A DNA stretch of 64,000 nucleotides from Sphaerisporangium sp040685555 (GCF_040685555.1 NZ_JBFBIK010000005.1:69881-133880); one strand, 5' to 3'. Positions 9,576-18,770 are shown, counted from the stretch's first letter. The notes: a model not told the origin generated them from the letters alone. A program made the numbers and translations.

Positions 9576-10154
9576 ATGAGCACGGCGCTTCCTGATTGGT
9601 TCTACCCAGGACCTCCCGGCGGCTGGACCGCGGACATGCTCGATCATCTTCCCCCCGACGCGCCCAGGCACGTCGAGCTGATCGATGGGTCACTCATCAT
9701 GATGTCGCCGCAGAGCGCCTTCCATATGCTCATGCTCCGGCTCTTCGAGCGTGAGCTCACACCTCCTGATGATCTTTTCGTGGTCCGGGAGATGAGCGTG
9801 ACACTGGGAGTACGGCAACGCCCCGAGCCGGACATCCTGGTCGTGAAGCGCGCCGCGATGGCGAATCTGAGGACGACCTCGTTCGCGCCTGAGGACGTGC
9901 ACCTGGTGATCGAGGTGGTGTCGCCTGAGTCGGTGGAGAGAGACCGGACCACCAAACCGATCAAGTACTCCAATGCCGGTATCCGGTATCTCTGGCGTGT
10001 CGAGCAGGAGGGCGAGGCGCCGGTCGTCTACACCTTCGAGCTGGAGCCGAGTGTGAAGGCGTATGTGCCGACCGGCATCCATCGCGAGCGGCTCAAGACC
10101 GTGGTCGGGTTCGATGTTGACATCGATCTCGACCTTGGCAGGTTCATCCGCTGA
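9576..10154 (+). CDS. Uma2 family endonuclease (DUF820)
   Basis: A 192-residue protein of the Uma2/DUF820 group, a PD-(D/E)XK nuclease-fold family abundant in actinomycetes and cyanobacteria, mostly of unknown role. Visible family features are HVELIDGSLI (residues about 35-44), RPEPDILVV with the catalytic-type Asp, the following HLVIEVVSPES strand with its Glu, and KYSNAGIRYLWRV. ATG 9576 is fixed by the strong site GGAGGAGGAA just upstream. It stands alone, convergent with the next gene, with a terminator hairpin between. Confidence 0.87.
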   Translation: MSTALPDWFYPGPPGGWTADMLDHLPPDAPRHVELIDGSLIMMSPQSAFHMLMLRLFERELTPPDDLFVVREMSVTLGVRQRPEPDILVVKRAAMANLRTTSFAPEDVHLVIEVVSPESVERDRTTKPIKYSNAGIRYLWRVEQEGEAPVVYTFELEPSVKAYVPTGIHRERLKTVVGFDVDIDLDLGRFIR

Positions 10155-10183
10155 TCACTCTGTCCGTCTGCGATAGGCGCGGT

Positions 10184-10210
10184 GCCGTCCGTCGCAGGAC
10201 GTCGGACGGC
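10184..10210. terminator. Bidirectional terminator hairpin
   Basis: GCCGTCCG at 10184-10191 pairs perfectly with CGGACGGC at 10203-10210 around an 11-nt loop. It lies between two convergent genes, so it can serve both. There is no long T run, as is usual in this GC range. Confidence 0.55.
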
Positions 10211-10260
10211 CAGAGGCGGCGAAGGATCGCGGGTCGCGGTGGATCAGAGGTGGTGAAGGA

Positions 10261-11226
10261 TCAGAGGTTGCGGAGGGCGGGGAGGAGTTCCTTTTCGGCC
10301 CAGCCGAGGAACTCGCGCTGGTGGTCCGCGCCCGCCTGAACCAGGGCCACGTGCGTGAACCCCGCGTCGGTGAACTCTTTGACCGCCCGCACCACCGCGT
10401 CGACGTCGGAGCCGCAGGGCACGTGCTCGGCCACGTCCTCAGGCCGTACGAACTGCGCGTAGGCCGCGAAGTTCACCGGGCCCGGCAGCTCGGCGAGCAC
10501 CTTCCACCCGGCCGGGAACCACTTCCACAGGCGATGGGCCCGTTCTCTGGCGGCCTTGGCGTCGGTGTCGTAGGACACCACGAGCTGGCCGTAGATCGGC
10601 TTGCCCGCGCCGCCCGACGCGCGGAAACGCTCCACGAGCTCCGCGTCGGGCTCGGTGGCGATCAGGGCGTCGCCGTACTCGGCCGCGAGGTCCACCGACT
10701 GCCGTCCGGAGGCGGCGATGCCGACCGGCACCGGCTCGTCCGGCAGGTCGTAGAGCTTGGCCGAGTCGACGGTGAAGTGATCGCCGCGATAGCTGATGTA
10801 CTCGCCGCCGAACAGGGCCTGGATGATCTCGATGGCCTCGCCGAACATCTCGTGGCGGATGTTCACCGGGGGCCAGCCGTTCCCGACCACGTGCTCGTTG
10901 AGGTTCTCTCCCGCACCGAGCCCGAGCGTGAAGCGCCCGTCCGACAGCGCGCCCATGGTCGCCGCCTTCTGCGCCACCACCGCGGGGTGGTAGCGCATGA
11001 TCGGGCAGGTGACGTAGGTCATCAGCGGGATGCGCTCGGTAGCCTGGGCGACGGCGCCGAGCACCGACCAGGCGTACGGCGAGTGCCCCATCTCCTCCAG
11101 CCAGGGAAAGTAGTGGTCGGAGATGGTCTCGTAGTCGAACCCCGCGCGTTCGGCGCTCACGGCGTCGTCGACGAGCTGCCTGGGCGGGGTCTGCTCGCAC
11201 ATAAGCGTGTAACCGATCTGTGCCAT
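10261..11226 (-). CDS. F420-dependent LLM-class oxidoreductase
   Basis: A 321-residue luciferase-like (LLM) TIM-barrel enzyme of the F420-dependent group close to glucose-6-phosphate dehydrogenase-like proteins (the TIGR03557 type). Recognisable segments are IGYTLMCEQTPPRQLV at the start, the DHYFPW loop, MTYVTCPIMRYHPAVVAQ, and the GRFTLGLGAGENLNEHVVG block that contacts the cofactor. The substrate is unknown. ATG 11226 is chosen over the open frame to 11313 because the preceding 29 residues are Arg/Pro-rich and unlike the family. F420 dependence is inferred from family membership. Confidence 0.88.
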   Translation of the reverse strand: MAQIGYTLMCEQTPPRQLVDDAVSAERAGFDYETISDHYFPWLEEMGHSPYAWSVLGAVAQATERIPLMTYVTCPIMRYHPAVVAQKAATMGALSDGRFTLGLGAGENLNEHVVGNGWPPVNIRHEMFGEAIEIIQALFGGEYISYRGDHFTVDSAKLYDLPDEPVPVGIAASGRQSVDLAAEYGDALIATEPDAELVERFRASGGAGKPIYGQLVVSYDTDAKAARERAHRLWKWFPAGWKVLAELPGPVNFAAYAQFVRPEDVAEHVPCGSDVDAVVRAVKEFTDAGFTHVALVQAGADHQREFLGWAEKELLPALRNL

Positions 11227-11692
11227 GGCGGCGACATACCCGCCTGTCCGGGGATCGTGCCGCCTGCCCGGAAAATCTTCTGAATCCGGCCGGGGACCAG
11301 ACGACCGGACCATAGCGACCCCACCGTCCCACTTGTGATCATATTTCGCGCTTTGGGCTATATATCGGGATCAATCGGGCACGAGGTCGTTCGTGGCAAG
11401 CGCGAGCTAGCTGGGGAGAGAGGGCAAAAGTAGCTTGACGGGCGGACTTTGCTTGCTCGTTACCTCTCTGACGCTTAATCTCGACCACAGTGAGGAGTTA
11501 CTCCGCGCAGTGCGGATTGCCATAACGGTGAACGACGGACGATCAAGACTGATCTCTCGCAGCGGACAGATGCCCCGGCACCTGGACGTTGGACATATTT
11601 GTCTGACCACAATCGCCCGGTCGGACCGGTCCGTGCTGTGCGTGTGACACCTCGCGTGCTGAGGCTCGCGACGCGAGGAGGGGTGGGCGCGC
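11227..11692. other. Long intergenic region between divergent genes
   Basis: 466 bp with noticeably lower GC than its neighbours and no convincing gene. It holds an AT-rich core (11338-11366) containing a TATGAT on the minus strand at 11343-11338, a possible -10 for the oxidoreductase. A TTGACG at 11435-11440 points towards the RNase Y gene without a clear -10. Short open frames here have no family features. Confidence 0.4.
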
Positions 11693-13312
11693 ATGGATTC
11701 GACAGTTGTGATCATGCTGGCGATAGCCGTTGTCCTGCTGGCACTTGTCGCGATTGTCGCGCTCGCTGTGCTGATACGCCGCACTGGCGGGGACCGGGCC
11801 GCCAAGCGTGGGCCGACGCCGGAGGAGGTCGCCGACGTCAACGCCGAGCTGGAGACGGCCCGCCGTGAGGGCGTGGAGATCCGCGTCAAGGCCGAGTCGG
11901 ACGCCGGCGAGGTGCTCCGGAAGGCGGAGCTCGCCGCCGAGGCCGCCTCGCGGACGCGCAGGGAGGTCGAAGAGGAGACCCGCTCGCTCAAGAACGAGCT
12001 GAAGGAGCTCAGGGCCGACCTCGAACGCAGGGAGAACCGCCTGGCCGAGCGGGAGCAGCGGCTCGACGACGACGCCCGGGGGCAGGCCGAGCGGGGCAGG
12101 AAGCTCGCCGAGACCGAGAGAGAGCTCGCCGACCGGCGCGCGGAGCTAGACCAGGTCGAGGAGAAGCGCCGCGAGGTGCTGGAGCGGGTCGCCGGGCTGA
12201 CGGCCGAGCAGGCGAAGTCCGAGCTCGTGATGACCATCGAGAACCAGGCGAAGCGCGAGGCGGCGCTGATCATCCGGGAGATCGAGAGCGAGGCCCGCAA
12301 GGAGGGCGAGAAGCGCGCCTGCAAGATCGTCACGCTGGCCGTGCAGCGGGTGGCCACCGAGCAGACGGCCGAGTCGGTGGTCAGCGTCCTGCACCTGCCC
12401 GGCGACGAGATGAAGGGCCGCATCATCGGCCGCGAGGGCCGCAACATCCGGGCCTTCGAGTCGACCACGGGCGTCAACCTGATCATCGACGACACTCCGG
12501 AAGCCGTCCTGCTGTCGTGCTTCGACCCGGTGCGCCGGGAGACCGCCAGGCTGACCCTGGAGAAGCTCGTCCTCGACGGGCGCATCCACCCGCAGCGCAT
12601 CGAGGAGGCCTACGAGCGCAGCAAGGACGAGGTCAAGGACCTGTGCGTGCGGGCCGGCGAGGACGCCCTGGTCGAACTGGGCATCACCGACATGCACCCC
12701 GAGCTGGTCACCCTGCTCGGCCAGCTCCGCTACCGCACCTCCTACGGGCAGAACGTGCTCAAGCACCTCATCGAGTCGGCGCACATCGCGGGCATCATGG
12801 CATCCGAGCTGCGCCTGGACTCCATGCTGCTCAAGCGCTGCACGGTCCTGCACGACATCGGCAAGGCGCTCACCCACGAGGTCGAGGGCAGCCACGCCCT
12901 GATCGGCGCCGAGATCGCCCGGCGGTACGGCGAGCACGAGGACGTCGTGCACGCCATCGAGGCCCACCACAACGAGGTCGAGGTCCGCACCGTCGAGGCG
13001 GTGCTGACGCAGGCCGCCGACGCGATCAGCGGCAGCCGTCCGGGGGCGCGCAGGGAATCGCTGGAGGCGTACGTCAAGCGGCTGGAGCGGCTGGAGGAGA
13101 TCGCGCAGTCGTACGACGGCGTGGAGAAGGTCTTCGCCATGCAGGCGGGCCGGGAGATCAGGGTCATGGTCAAGCCGGAGGCGATCGACGACATCCAGGC
13201 CCAGGTGATCGCCCGTGACGTGGCCAAGCAGGTCGAGGAGGAGCTGACCTACCCGGGCCAGATCCGCATCACCGTCGTACGTGAGTCCCGCGCCACCGAG
13301 TTCGCCCGCTGA
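11693..13312 (+). CDS. rny: Ribonuclease Y
   Basis: RNase Y is a membrane-anchored endoribonuclease that starts mRNA turnover. The 539 residues show the standard layout: an N-terminal membrane helix (residues about 5-27), a long Glu/Arg/Ala-rich coiled coil (about 40-200), a KH domain with GRIIGREGRNIRAFE (near 240), and an HD domain with VLHDIGKALTHE (near 385) giving the metal-binding His-Asp pair, plus a second AIEAHHNEVE segment. The C terminus matches the family (QIRITVVRE). ATG 11693 follows GAGGAGGGG. It is convergent with the next gene, only 16 bp apart. Confidence 0.95.
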   Translation: MDSTVVIMLAIAVVLLALVAIVALAVLIRRTGGDRAAKRGPTPEEVADVNAELETARREGVEIRVKAESDAGEVLRKAELAAEAASRTRREVEEETRSLKNELKELRADLERRENRLAEREQRLDDDARGQAERGRKLAETERELADRRAELDQVEEKRREVLERVAGLTAEQAKSELVMTIENQAKREAALIIREIESEARKEGEKRACKIVTLAVQRVATEQTAESVVSVLHLPGDEMKGRIIGREGRNIRAFESTTGVNLIIDDTPEAVLLSCFDPVRRETARLTLEKLVLDGRIHPQRIEEAYERSKDEVKDLCVRAGEDALVELGITDMHPELVTLLGQLRYRTSYGQNVLKHLIESAHIAGIMASELRLDSMLLKRCTVLHDIGKALTHEVEGSHALIGAEIARRYGEHEDVVHAIEAHHNEVEVRTVEAVLTQAADAISGSRPGARRESLEAYVKRLERLEEIAQSYDGVEKVFAMQAGREIRVMVKPEAIDDIQAQVIARDVAKQVEEELTYPGQIRITVVRESRATEFAR

Positions 13313-13328
13313 GCCTCCGGCTCTCCGA

Positions 13329-15242
13329 TCACAGGCGGAAGAGTTGCTGGTAGAAGGCCAGCTCGGCGGCGAGGGCGGCGCTCTTGGTCTCGGCCCTGCG
13401 GAAGCCGTGTGCCTCCCCCTCGAAGGCGAGGTAGGTGCAGGGCACGCCGCGCTCGGTGAGGGCCGCCACGAACGCCTCCGACTGCGACGGCGGCACGACC
13501 GGGTCGTCCTGCCCCTGCATCAGCAGCATCGGGCAGTCGACCTGGCCGGCCTTCGCCAGCGGCTCCCGCGAGGCGTATAAGAGCGGGTCTTCCGGGCCCA
13601 CCAGCCACTCGACGTACCGCGACTCGAAGTCGTGCGTCGCGGCGGCGAGGGGCGCGAGCGCGCTTATGCCTGCGATCGAGACGCCGCCGCAGAACAGCCC
13701 GGAGGCGCAGCAGGAGGCCATGGTGGTCCAGCCGCCGGCGCTGGAGCCCCGGATGGCGATGCGCGCCGGGTCGGCGTGACCGTCGGAGAGCAGCCACTCG
13801 GCGGCGGCGATCGTGTCCTCCACGTCGATGACGCCCCAGTGACCCTTCAGACGGTCACGGTAGGCGCGGCCGTACCCGGTGGAGCCGCCGTAGTTCACGT
13901 CGATGATGCCGATGCCGCGGCTGGTGAGGAACGCCTTCTGCAGGTCGAGCGCGGTGATGGTGTGCGCCGTGGGGCCGCCGTGCACGAAGACGACGTACGG
14001 CGGGGCGGCTTCGCCGGCCGGCACGGCCGGATTGGCGGGCGGGTAGACGTACGCGTGCACGCGCCGCCCGAACCGGCTGTGGATCTCCACTGACCGGGGG
14101 ACCGGAAGGTAGGCGACATCGGGCAGCGCGCCGATGTCGCGTCGCAGCCCTTCGGCCAGCCCGGTGAGGGTGTCCAGCCGGACCACCGACCGGGGGATCG
14201 CGGGCCCGTAGGCGATGCCGCACACGGTGGTGCCGTCGGCGCTGAGACAGGGCAGCCAGCCGTCGTAGGGCAGGTCAGGGTCGGTGAGGACCCCGGTTTC
14301 CGGATCGAGGATCGCGAGCCGCATGTCTCCCCGGCCGTGCAGGACCGCGAGCCTGCCGTCGCCGAGGACGGCGTACGGCGCGCCGCCGAGCTCGGTGAGC
14401 GCCCAGGCGAACTCCTCCTCGGCGGGGCACAGCGCCCGCGACGAGGCGCCGTCGATCTCGGCCTGGTGGATGTTCCACCAGCCGGACTCGTCGGAGATCA
14501 GATAGAGGGCGCGGTCGTCCCTCCACTGGGGAGCGAGAACCGACTCCGATGGGCCGCCTTTGACGCGCCACGAGCCGCCGTCGGCGAGCCTGGTGACGTG
14601 GAGCTCGGTGCCGACCCACGGCATCCGCGGATGGTCCCAGCAGATGTAGGCCAGATGCTCACCGTCGGGGGAGAGGGTGGGGGAGGCGTAGAAGTCGCTC
14701 CCTGCCACCCGCCGCGTGGGCTCCCCGCCGCCGCGCAGCGGGATCGACACGATCGACCGGACCACCTTGCCGCCGGTGTGGCGTTCCTGGACGCACCACA
14801 CCTCGTCCCGGTGGATCGTCAGGTCGGCGTAGCGCAGGCCGGAGGCGAGCTCTGGCTCGGGCGTGAGGGCCCGCGGCACGGGAGGGGAGCCGTCGGTGAC
14901 GTCGCCGGTGGGCATGATGTAGAGCCGCTGGTCGGAATGGTTGGCGAACACCACCCCCACCCCCGGCGCGACGGCGTACGACCGGCCGCCGTACTCATGG
15001 ACGCGGGTGCGGGCGTCCCACGGGGCGGGAAGCAGCTCGCGGCGCGTGCCGTCGGCGGCACGGTGAACGATGGTGCGCCGTCCGCCTTCTGCGGGGCGAT
15101 CCTCCTCCCACCAGACCTCCTCGCCCAGGACGGCCGGGTACCCGGGCCGCAGCCCGGCACGGACGACATCTGAGGTGGAGATCGGCGAGGGCCAGGCACC
15201 AAACGGCAAGGCCGGGTGCCCGGACGTGCGCTCGGGGGGCAT
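13329..15242 (-). CDS. Prolyl-oligopeptidase-type S9 family serine peptidase
   Basis: A 637-residue S9 peptidase with an N-terminal beta-propeller and a C-terminal alpha/beta-hydrolase domain. The catalytic triad can be read directly: Ser in RGSSAGGWT, Asp in GQDDPVVP and His in GEAHGFRR. The oxyanion region FVHGGPTAHT lies upstream. No signal peptide is seen, so it is probably cytosolic and acts on short peptides. ATG 15242 is used because the propeller begins there; the open frame runs to 15629 through the neighbouring gene. It lies 38 bp downstream of the binding-protein gene and is probably the last gene of the transporter transcript. Confidence 0.9.
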   Translation of the reverse strand: MPPERTSGHPALPFGAWPSPISTSDVVRAGLRPGYPAVLGEEVWWEEDRPAEGGRRTIVHRAADGTRRELLPAPWDARTRVHEYGGRSYAVAPGVGVVFANHSDQRLYIMPTGDVTDGSPPVPRALTPEPELASGLRYADLTIHRDEVWCVQERHTGGKVVRSIVSIPLRGGGEPTRRVAGSDFYASPTLSPDGEHLAYICWDHPRMPWVGTELHVTRLADGGSWRVKGGPSESVLAPQWRDDRALYLISDESGWWNIHQAEIDGASSRALCPAEEEFAWALTELGGAPYAVLGDGRLAVLHGRGDMRLAILDPETGVLTDPDLPYDGWLPCLSADGTTVCGIAYGPAIPRSVVRLDTLTGLAEGLRRDIGALPDVAYLPVPRSVEIHSRFGRRVHAYVYPPANPAVPAGEAAPPYVVFVHGGPTAHTITALDLQKAFLTSRGIGIIDVNYGGSTGYGRAYRDRLKGHWGVIDVEDTIAAAEWLLSDGHADPARIAIRGSSAGGWTTMASCCASGLFCGGVSIAGISALAPLAAATHDFESRYVEWLVGPEDPLLYASREPLAKAGQVDCPMLLMQGQDDPVVPPSQSEAFVAALTERGVPCTYLAFEGEAHGFRRAETKSAALAAELAFYQQLFRL

Positions 15243-15280
15243 AGCCGAATCCTGCCGGAAAACACCCCGGCGTGTGACCG

Positions 15281-16108
15281 CTACGGCGCTGATCGTGTTC
15301 TCGAGTACTTCTCCAAAGCGGGCGGAGTCGTATATTTCGCGGCCAGCAGGCCGAGGTGCTCGATCACCGCACGCCGCCACGTGCCGTCGTCGAACATGCT
15401 CCGCAGGGCGTCGTCGACCTGCGTGTGCAGATCTCCGCTGTCCTCGCGCAGGGCTATGCCGTACTTGTCCCGCGAGAAGGTGTGGCCGACGAGCCGGAAG
15501 GCCCCCGGCGAGGCGTCGGCGAGACCGGCGAGCACCACCGCGTCGTCGGTGACCGCCTGCACCCGGTGGGCGGCGAGCATCCGTACGCAGTCCTCCACGG
15601 TCGAGGTGATGAGGAACGCCCGCTGCCACGCCACGCCGAACCGCGCCACCAGAGGGACGGGGGAGCCGGTACAGACCCTCTTCTGCGTCAGGTCCTTGAG
15701 CCGCCGGATGGACAGGTCGTTCGCGGCGGTCAGGATGTCCTGCCCCGAGACCAGGTACGGCCCGGAAAGCGGCCCCCCGGCGGCCCGGTTCTTCGCCGGC
15801 GGCACGCCCATGGTCAGGTCGACCCGCGCGCCGGCGGGATCGGGCCCGAGCTCGACGTAGCTGACCTGGTCGTCGCGGTAGCCGAGCCGCCTGGCGACGT
15901 ATCCGGCGACGTCGATCTCGAACCCGGCGTAGCCGCCGGCCGGCAGGCGGACGGCGAGTCCCGGCCGTTCGGGGCGCACCCCGACGACCAGGGTGCCGTG
16001 GCCACCCCCGCAGCCGGTGAGGACCGTCGCGAGGGTGAGCAGCGCCATCGCGAGCGGGCGCCCGCGAATGGGCGCGGGCGGGGGTGCGGCGGGCGGCGTC
16101 CTGCTCAT
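15281..16108 (-). CDS. Second extracellular solute-binding lipoprotein (family 3)
   Basis: 275 residues with a lipoprotein signal (lipobox LTGC) and a diverged solute-binding family 3 fold. It aligns with the GluB protein of the same operon: GYAGFEIDVAGYVARRLG for GTVEGFDVDVAKYIA, VQAVTDDAVVLAG for IDAVTTDDTILAG, and SRDKYGIALRED for TDERYGVGLKKG. The loop that normally carries the ligand-clamping Thr/Arg (ITDARKP in GluB) reads PPAKNRAAG, so ligand choice may have changed. It lies 52 bp after gluD, a second binding subunit for the same transporter or a co-opted sensor protein. Confidence 0.83.
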   Translation of the reverse strand: MSRTPPAAPPPAPIRGRPLAMALLTLATVLTGCGGGHGTLVVGVRPERPGLAVRLPAGGYAGFEIDVAGYVARRLGYRDDQVSYVELGPDPAGARVDLTMGVPPAKNRAAGGPLSGPYLVSGQDILTAANDLSIRRLKDLTQKRVCTGSPVPLVARFGVAWQRAFLITSTVEDCVRMLAAHRVQAVTDDAVVLAGLADASPGAFRLVGHTFSRDKYGIALREDSGDLHTQVDDALRSMFDDGTWRRAVIEHLGLLAAKYTTPPALEKYSRTRSAP

Positions 16109-16160
16109 CGCAGTATTAGAGCCGCCTCGCCGGGCCCCCGCCCGCGATCAGGTCAAACCT

Positions 16161-17039
16161 TTACTCGACGCCACCGGGGCCGACGCCCACGGCGGCCGGT
16201 GTCAGGACCACGGTCGCCGTCGTGCGGCGGCTGCCCCTGCTCCGCCGTTCGAGCCGGGTGGCGATGTAGCTGAGCACCAGGTTGATCGCGATGTAGACCA
16301 CCGAGATGACGATCGCGCTCGGGATGAGGTTGCCGAAGTTGGACGGGATCTGCTTGAGCCCGTAGTTCAGCAGCTCCTCGTAGGCGATGACCCATCCGAG
16401 CGCCGTGTCCTTGAGGAGGACGACCATCTGGCTCACGATCGCGGGCATCATGGCCGTGGTGGCCTGCGGCAGCAGGATGAGCCGCATGACCCCGCCCTTG
16501 CGCAGCCCGAGCGAGTAGCCCGCTTCCGACTGCCCTCGCGGCACCGACAGGATGCCCGCGCGGAACACCTCGGCGAGCACCGAGCCGTTGTAGAGCGTCA
16601 GGCCGACGACCACGGCGGCGAAGGCCGGAACGCTGACGGTGTAGCCGCTGATCGTCGCCGGACCGGCCTGCGCGAAGAAGATAAGCAGAAGCAGTGGGAT
16701 CGCGCGGAAGAACTCCACCACCGCGCCAGACGGCACGCGGATCCAGGAATGCTCCGAGAGCCTGCCCAGCCCGAACACGACGCCGAAGACCAGCGCGAGC
16801 ACGGCCGAGACGACCGCGGCCTCCAGCGTGGCGATCAAGCCGGGAATGATCTGGCCGGTCCAGACGTCCCCTCGCAGGAACGGCTCCCACAGCTTGCCGG
16901 CGAACTGCCCCTTGTCCGCCAGTGCCTTGATCAGCAGATAGGCGATGCCGAGGAGCACGACGGCGGAGATCAGGGTCAGGATGTTGTTGCGCAGACGTGC
17001 GCGGGGACCCGGCACGTCGAAAAGGACGTTGGCGCTCAC
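16161..17039 (-). CDS. gluD: Glutamate-type ABC transporter permease GluD
   Basis: A 292-residue polar amino-acid permease with about five membrane segments and the EAA loop EAGYSLGLRKGGVMRLILLP that docks on the ATPase. In Streptomyces and Corynebacterium the equivalent gluABCD operon imports glutamate; that substrate is inferred here. The GTG at 17039 is supported by GAGGAGGAGG a few bases upstream, and its first bases (GTGA) overlap the stop of a 25-codon mini-ORF that begins inside the gluC stop. The C terminus carries an Arg/Ser-rich tail. Confidence 0.92.
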   Translation of the reverse strand: MSANVLFDVPGPRARLRNNILTLISAVVLLGIAYLLIKALADKGQFAGKLWEPFLRGDVWTGQIIPGLIATLEAAVVSAVLALVFGVVFGLGRLSEHSWIRVPSGAVVEFFRAIPLLLLIFFAQAGPATISGYTVSVPAFAAVVVGLTLYNGSVLAEVFRAGILSVPRGQSEAGYSLGLRKGGVMRLILLPQATTAMMPAIVSQMVVLLKDTALGWVIAYEELLNYGLKQIPSNFGNLIPSAIVISVVYIAINLVLSYIATRLERRSRGSRRTTATVVLTPAAVGVGPGGVE

Positions 17040-17113
17040 GCGTCCTCCTCCTCTCGTACGGGCTCCCGGGCGGGCGTCTCCCGTACGGGTGTCTCTGGCG
17101 CGAGGCCGGTCAT
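17036..17113 (-). CDS. 25-codon bridging mini-ORF between gluC and gluD
   Basis: A tiny frame reading MTGLAPETPVRETPARE and ending EEEDA. Its ATG overlaps the gluC stop (ATGA at 17113-17110) and its TGA overlaps the gluD start (GTGA at 17039-17036), so ribosomes could pass from gluC through it into gluD. The repeated PVRET/PAREP pattern and the GA-rich 3' end look shaped by the gluD ribosome site within it. It may simply be a coupling device and not a functional peptide. No homology is recognised. Confidence 0.35.
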   Translation of the reverse strand: MTGLAPETPVRETPAREPVREEEDA

Positions 17114-17793
17114 CGGCTCACCGCCATCCGCTTGGCGAGCCAGCCGAAGAAGAAGCCGGTGGGCAGGGTGAGGACCATGTAGCCGACCGCGAACCCAAGG
17201 AAGATCGGGAGCGTGCCGCCGTAGTCGTCGAACATCTGCTTCATCACCGCCGACGCCTCGATGTAGCCGGCGACGATCACGATGGTCGTGTTCTTGGTGA
17301 GCGCGATCAGGATGCTGCCCAGCGGGGCGATGACCGAGCGGAACGCCTGGGGGAGCACCACCAGCCGCAGGGACTGCAGGAAGGTGAGCCCGATGGCGCG
17401 GGCCGCCTCGGCCTGGCCGGCCGGCACGGTGTTCATGCCGGCCCGCAGCGCCTCGCACACGAAGGACGCCGTATACGCCGACAGCCCGAGCACCGCCCAC
17501 CAGTAGTAGTTCGTGGGCGAGTCGCTGGAGAGGGTCAGCTGCAGGGTGTCGCTCAACCCGAGCGCGCACAGCAGCAGGACGAGGGTGAGCGGGGTGTTGC
17601 GCAGGGTGTTGACGTAAACGGTGCCGGCGGCACGCAGCACGGGGGTGGGGGACACCCGCATGGCGACCAGGACCGTGCCGAGGATCAGCGCAAGCAGCCC
17701 GCTCATGAGGGTCAGGCGGATCGTCGACCAGAAGCCTGTGAGGATCGTACCGAATTCATGTACGAGGGGACTGATGTCGAAGAGCGATTCCAT
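17110..17793 (-). CDS. gluC: Glutamate-type ABC transporter permease GluC
   Basis: A 227-residue inner-membrane permease of the polar amino-acid uptake family, with an N-terminal helix at WSTIRLTLMSGLLALILG, further membrane segments, and the EAA motif EAARAIGLTFLQSLRLVVLP. It forms a heterodimer with GluD and receives substrate from GluB. It starts at ATG 17793, 62 bp after gluB, in the order A-B-C-D typical of this operon. Confidence 0.93.
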   Translation of the reverse strand: MESLFDISPLVHEFGTILTGFWSTIRLTLMSGLLALILGTVLVAMRVSPTPVLRAAGTVYVNTLRNTPLTLVLLLCALGLSDTLQLTLSSDSPTNYYWWAVLGLSAYTASFVCEALRAGMNTVPAGQAEAARAIGLTFLQSLRLVVLPQAFRSVIAPLGSILIALTKNTTIVIVAGYIEASAVMKQMFDDYGGTLPIFLGFAVGYMVLTLPTGFFFGWLAKRMAVSR

Positions 17794-17855
17794 CGGGCTC
17801 CACCGGAGACGGGGAGCGCCGGTGAGGTGACCTCACCGGCGCTGGGGGAAGGGGA

Positions 17856-18713
17856 TCAGCTGCAACCCTCGGCGGGCGGCGCGCCCGTCGCCGTGAACTT
17901 CAGACCGGTGCCGCTGAAGTGAGTGTCGAAGATCTTCTGCATCGTCCCGTCCTGGTACATCTTGACGATGGCCTTGTTGACGGCCTCGCAGGTCTCCTTG
18001 TCGCCCTTCTTCAGGCCGACGCCGTACCTCTCGTCGGTGAAGGGGGCGCCGGTGACCTTCAGCGCTCCGCCCTCACGCTTGGCGAACCCGGCGAGGATGG
18101 TGTCGTCGGTGGTCACCGCGTCGATGGCGTTGCCCTTGAGCTTGGTGACGCACTCCTCGTAGGCGCCGGCCGGCACGAGCTGGACGTCGACCTTCTTGTT
18201 CTCCTTGTTGGTGCCCTCGGCGATGTTCTTCCAGGAGTTGGAGCCGGTCACCTGGCAGATGCGCTTGCCCTTGAGGCTGTCAAGGGAGGTGATGGAGGTG
18301 TCGTCGGCCCGCACGAGCGTGTCCTGGTGGGCGATGTAGAGGGGCCCGCCGAAGGTCACCTTGGGCTTGCGCGCGTCGGTGATCGAGTAGGTCGCGACGA
18401 TCATGTCGACCTGACCCTGCTGGAGGAAGGTCTCGCGGTTGGCCGAGCGCGCTTCCTTCCAGGTGATGCCGCTCTCGGGGACGCCGAGCTCCTTGGCGAT
18501 GTACTTCGCCACGTCGACGTCGAAGCCCTCGACCGTGCCGTCGGGCTTCTTGAGGCCCAGACCGGGCTGGTCGTACTTGACACCGATCGTGAGCTTCTTG
18601 TCGTCCTTGGCCTTCTGGAGCGCCGTCGTGGGTCCGCTGCTGCCGCAGGCGGAGAGGCTGCCGGCCAGTGCCGCGGCAGATAGGAGGATGGCCCCGATCT
18701 GTCGTGAACGCAT
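17856..18713 (-). CDS. gluB: Glutamate-type ABC transporter binding lipoprotein GluB
   Basis: A 285-residue lipoprotein with signal peptide and lipobox LSAC, then a family 3 solute-binding domain: KLTIGVKYDQPGLG, GFDVDVAKYIAKELGV, the ligand-clamp region ATYSITDARKPKVTF and DAVTTDDTILAG. It would be membrane-anchored and hand amino acid to GluCD. Two Cys residues (in KRICQVTG and YEECVTKL) are placed to form the disulphide common in this family. It is separated from gluA by 136 bp holding three hairpins, a usual way to set a different level for the binding protein. Confidence 0.94.
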   Translation of the reverse strand: MRSRQIGAILLSAAALAGSLSACGSSGPTTALQKAKDDKKLTIGVKYDQPGLGLKKPDGTVEGFDVDVAKYIAKELGVPESGITWKEARSANRETFLQQGQVDMIVATYSITDARKPKVTFGGPLYIAHQDTLVRADDTSITSLDSLKGKRICQVTGSNSWKNIAEGTNKENKKVDVQLVPAGAYEECVTKLKGNAIDAVTTDDTILAGFAKREGGALKVTGAPFTDERYGVGLKKGDKETCEAVNKAIVKMYQDGTMQKIFDTHFSGTGLKFTATGAPPAEGCS

Positions 18714-18770
18714 ACGCGTGTACCTCAGCTTTCTTCGTGACGAGCGGTTGTCGGCATGGAGTGCTCAGGG

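Noticed and set aside
11407..12600. A 397-codon minus-strand frame over the rny promoter and 5' half
   Set aside because: Ser/Arg-rich translation typical of a shadow of the coiled-coil coding sequence; rny is certain.
17036..17113. Frameshift or sequencing error between gluC and gluD
   Set aside because: gluC ends with a normal family C terminus and gluD has its own strong ribosome site and normal N terminus, so no fusion is broken.
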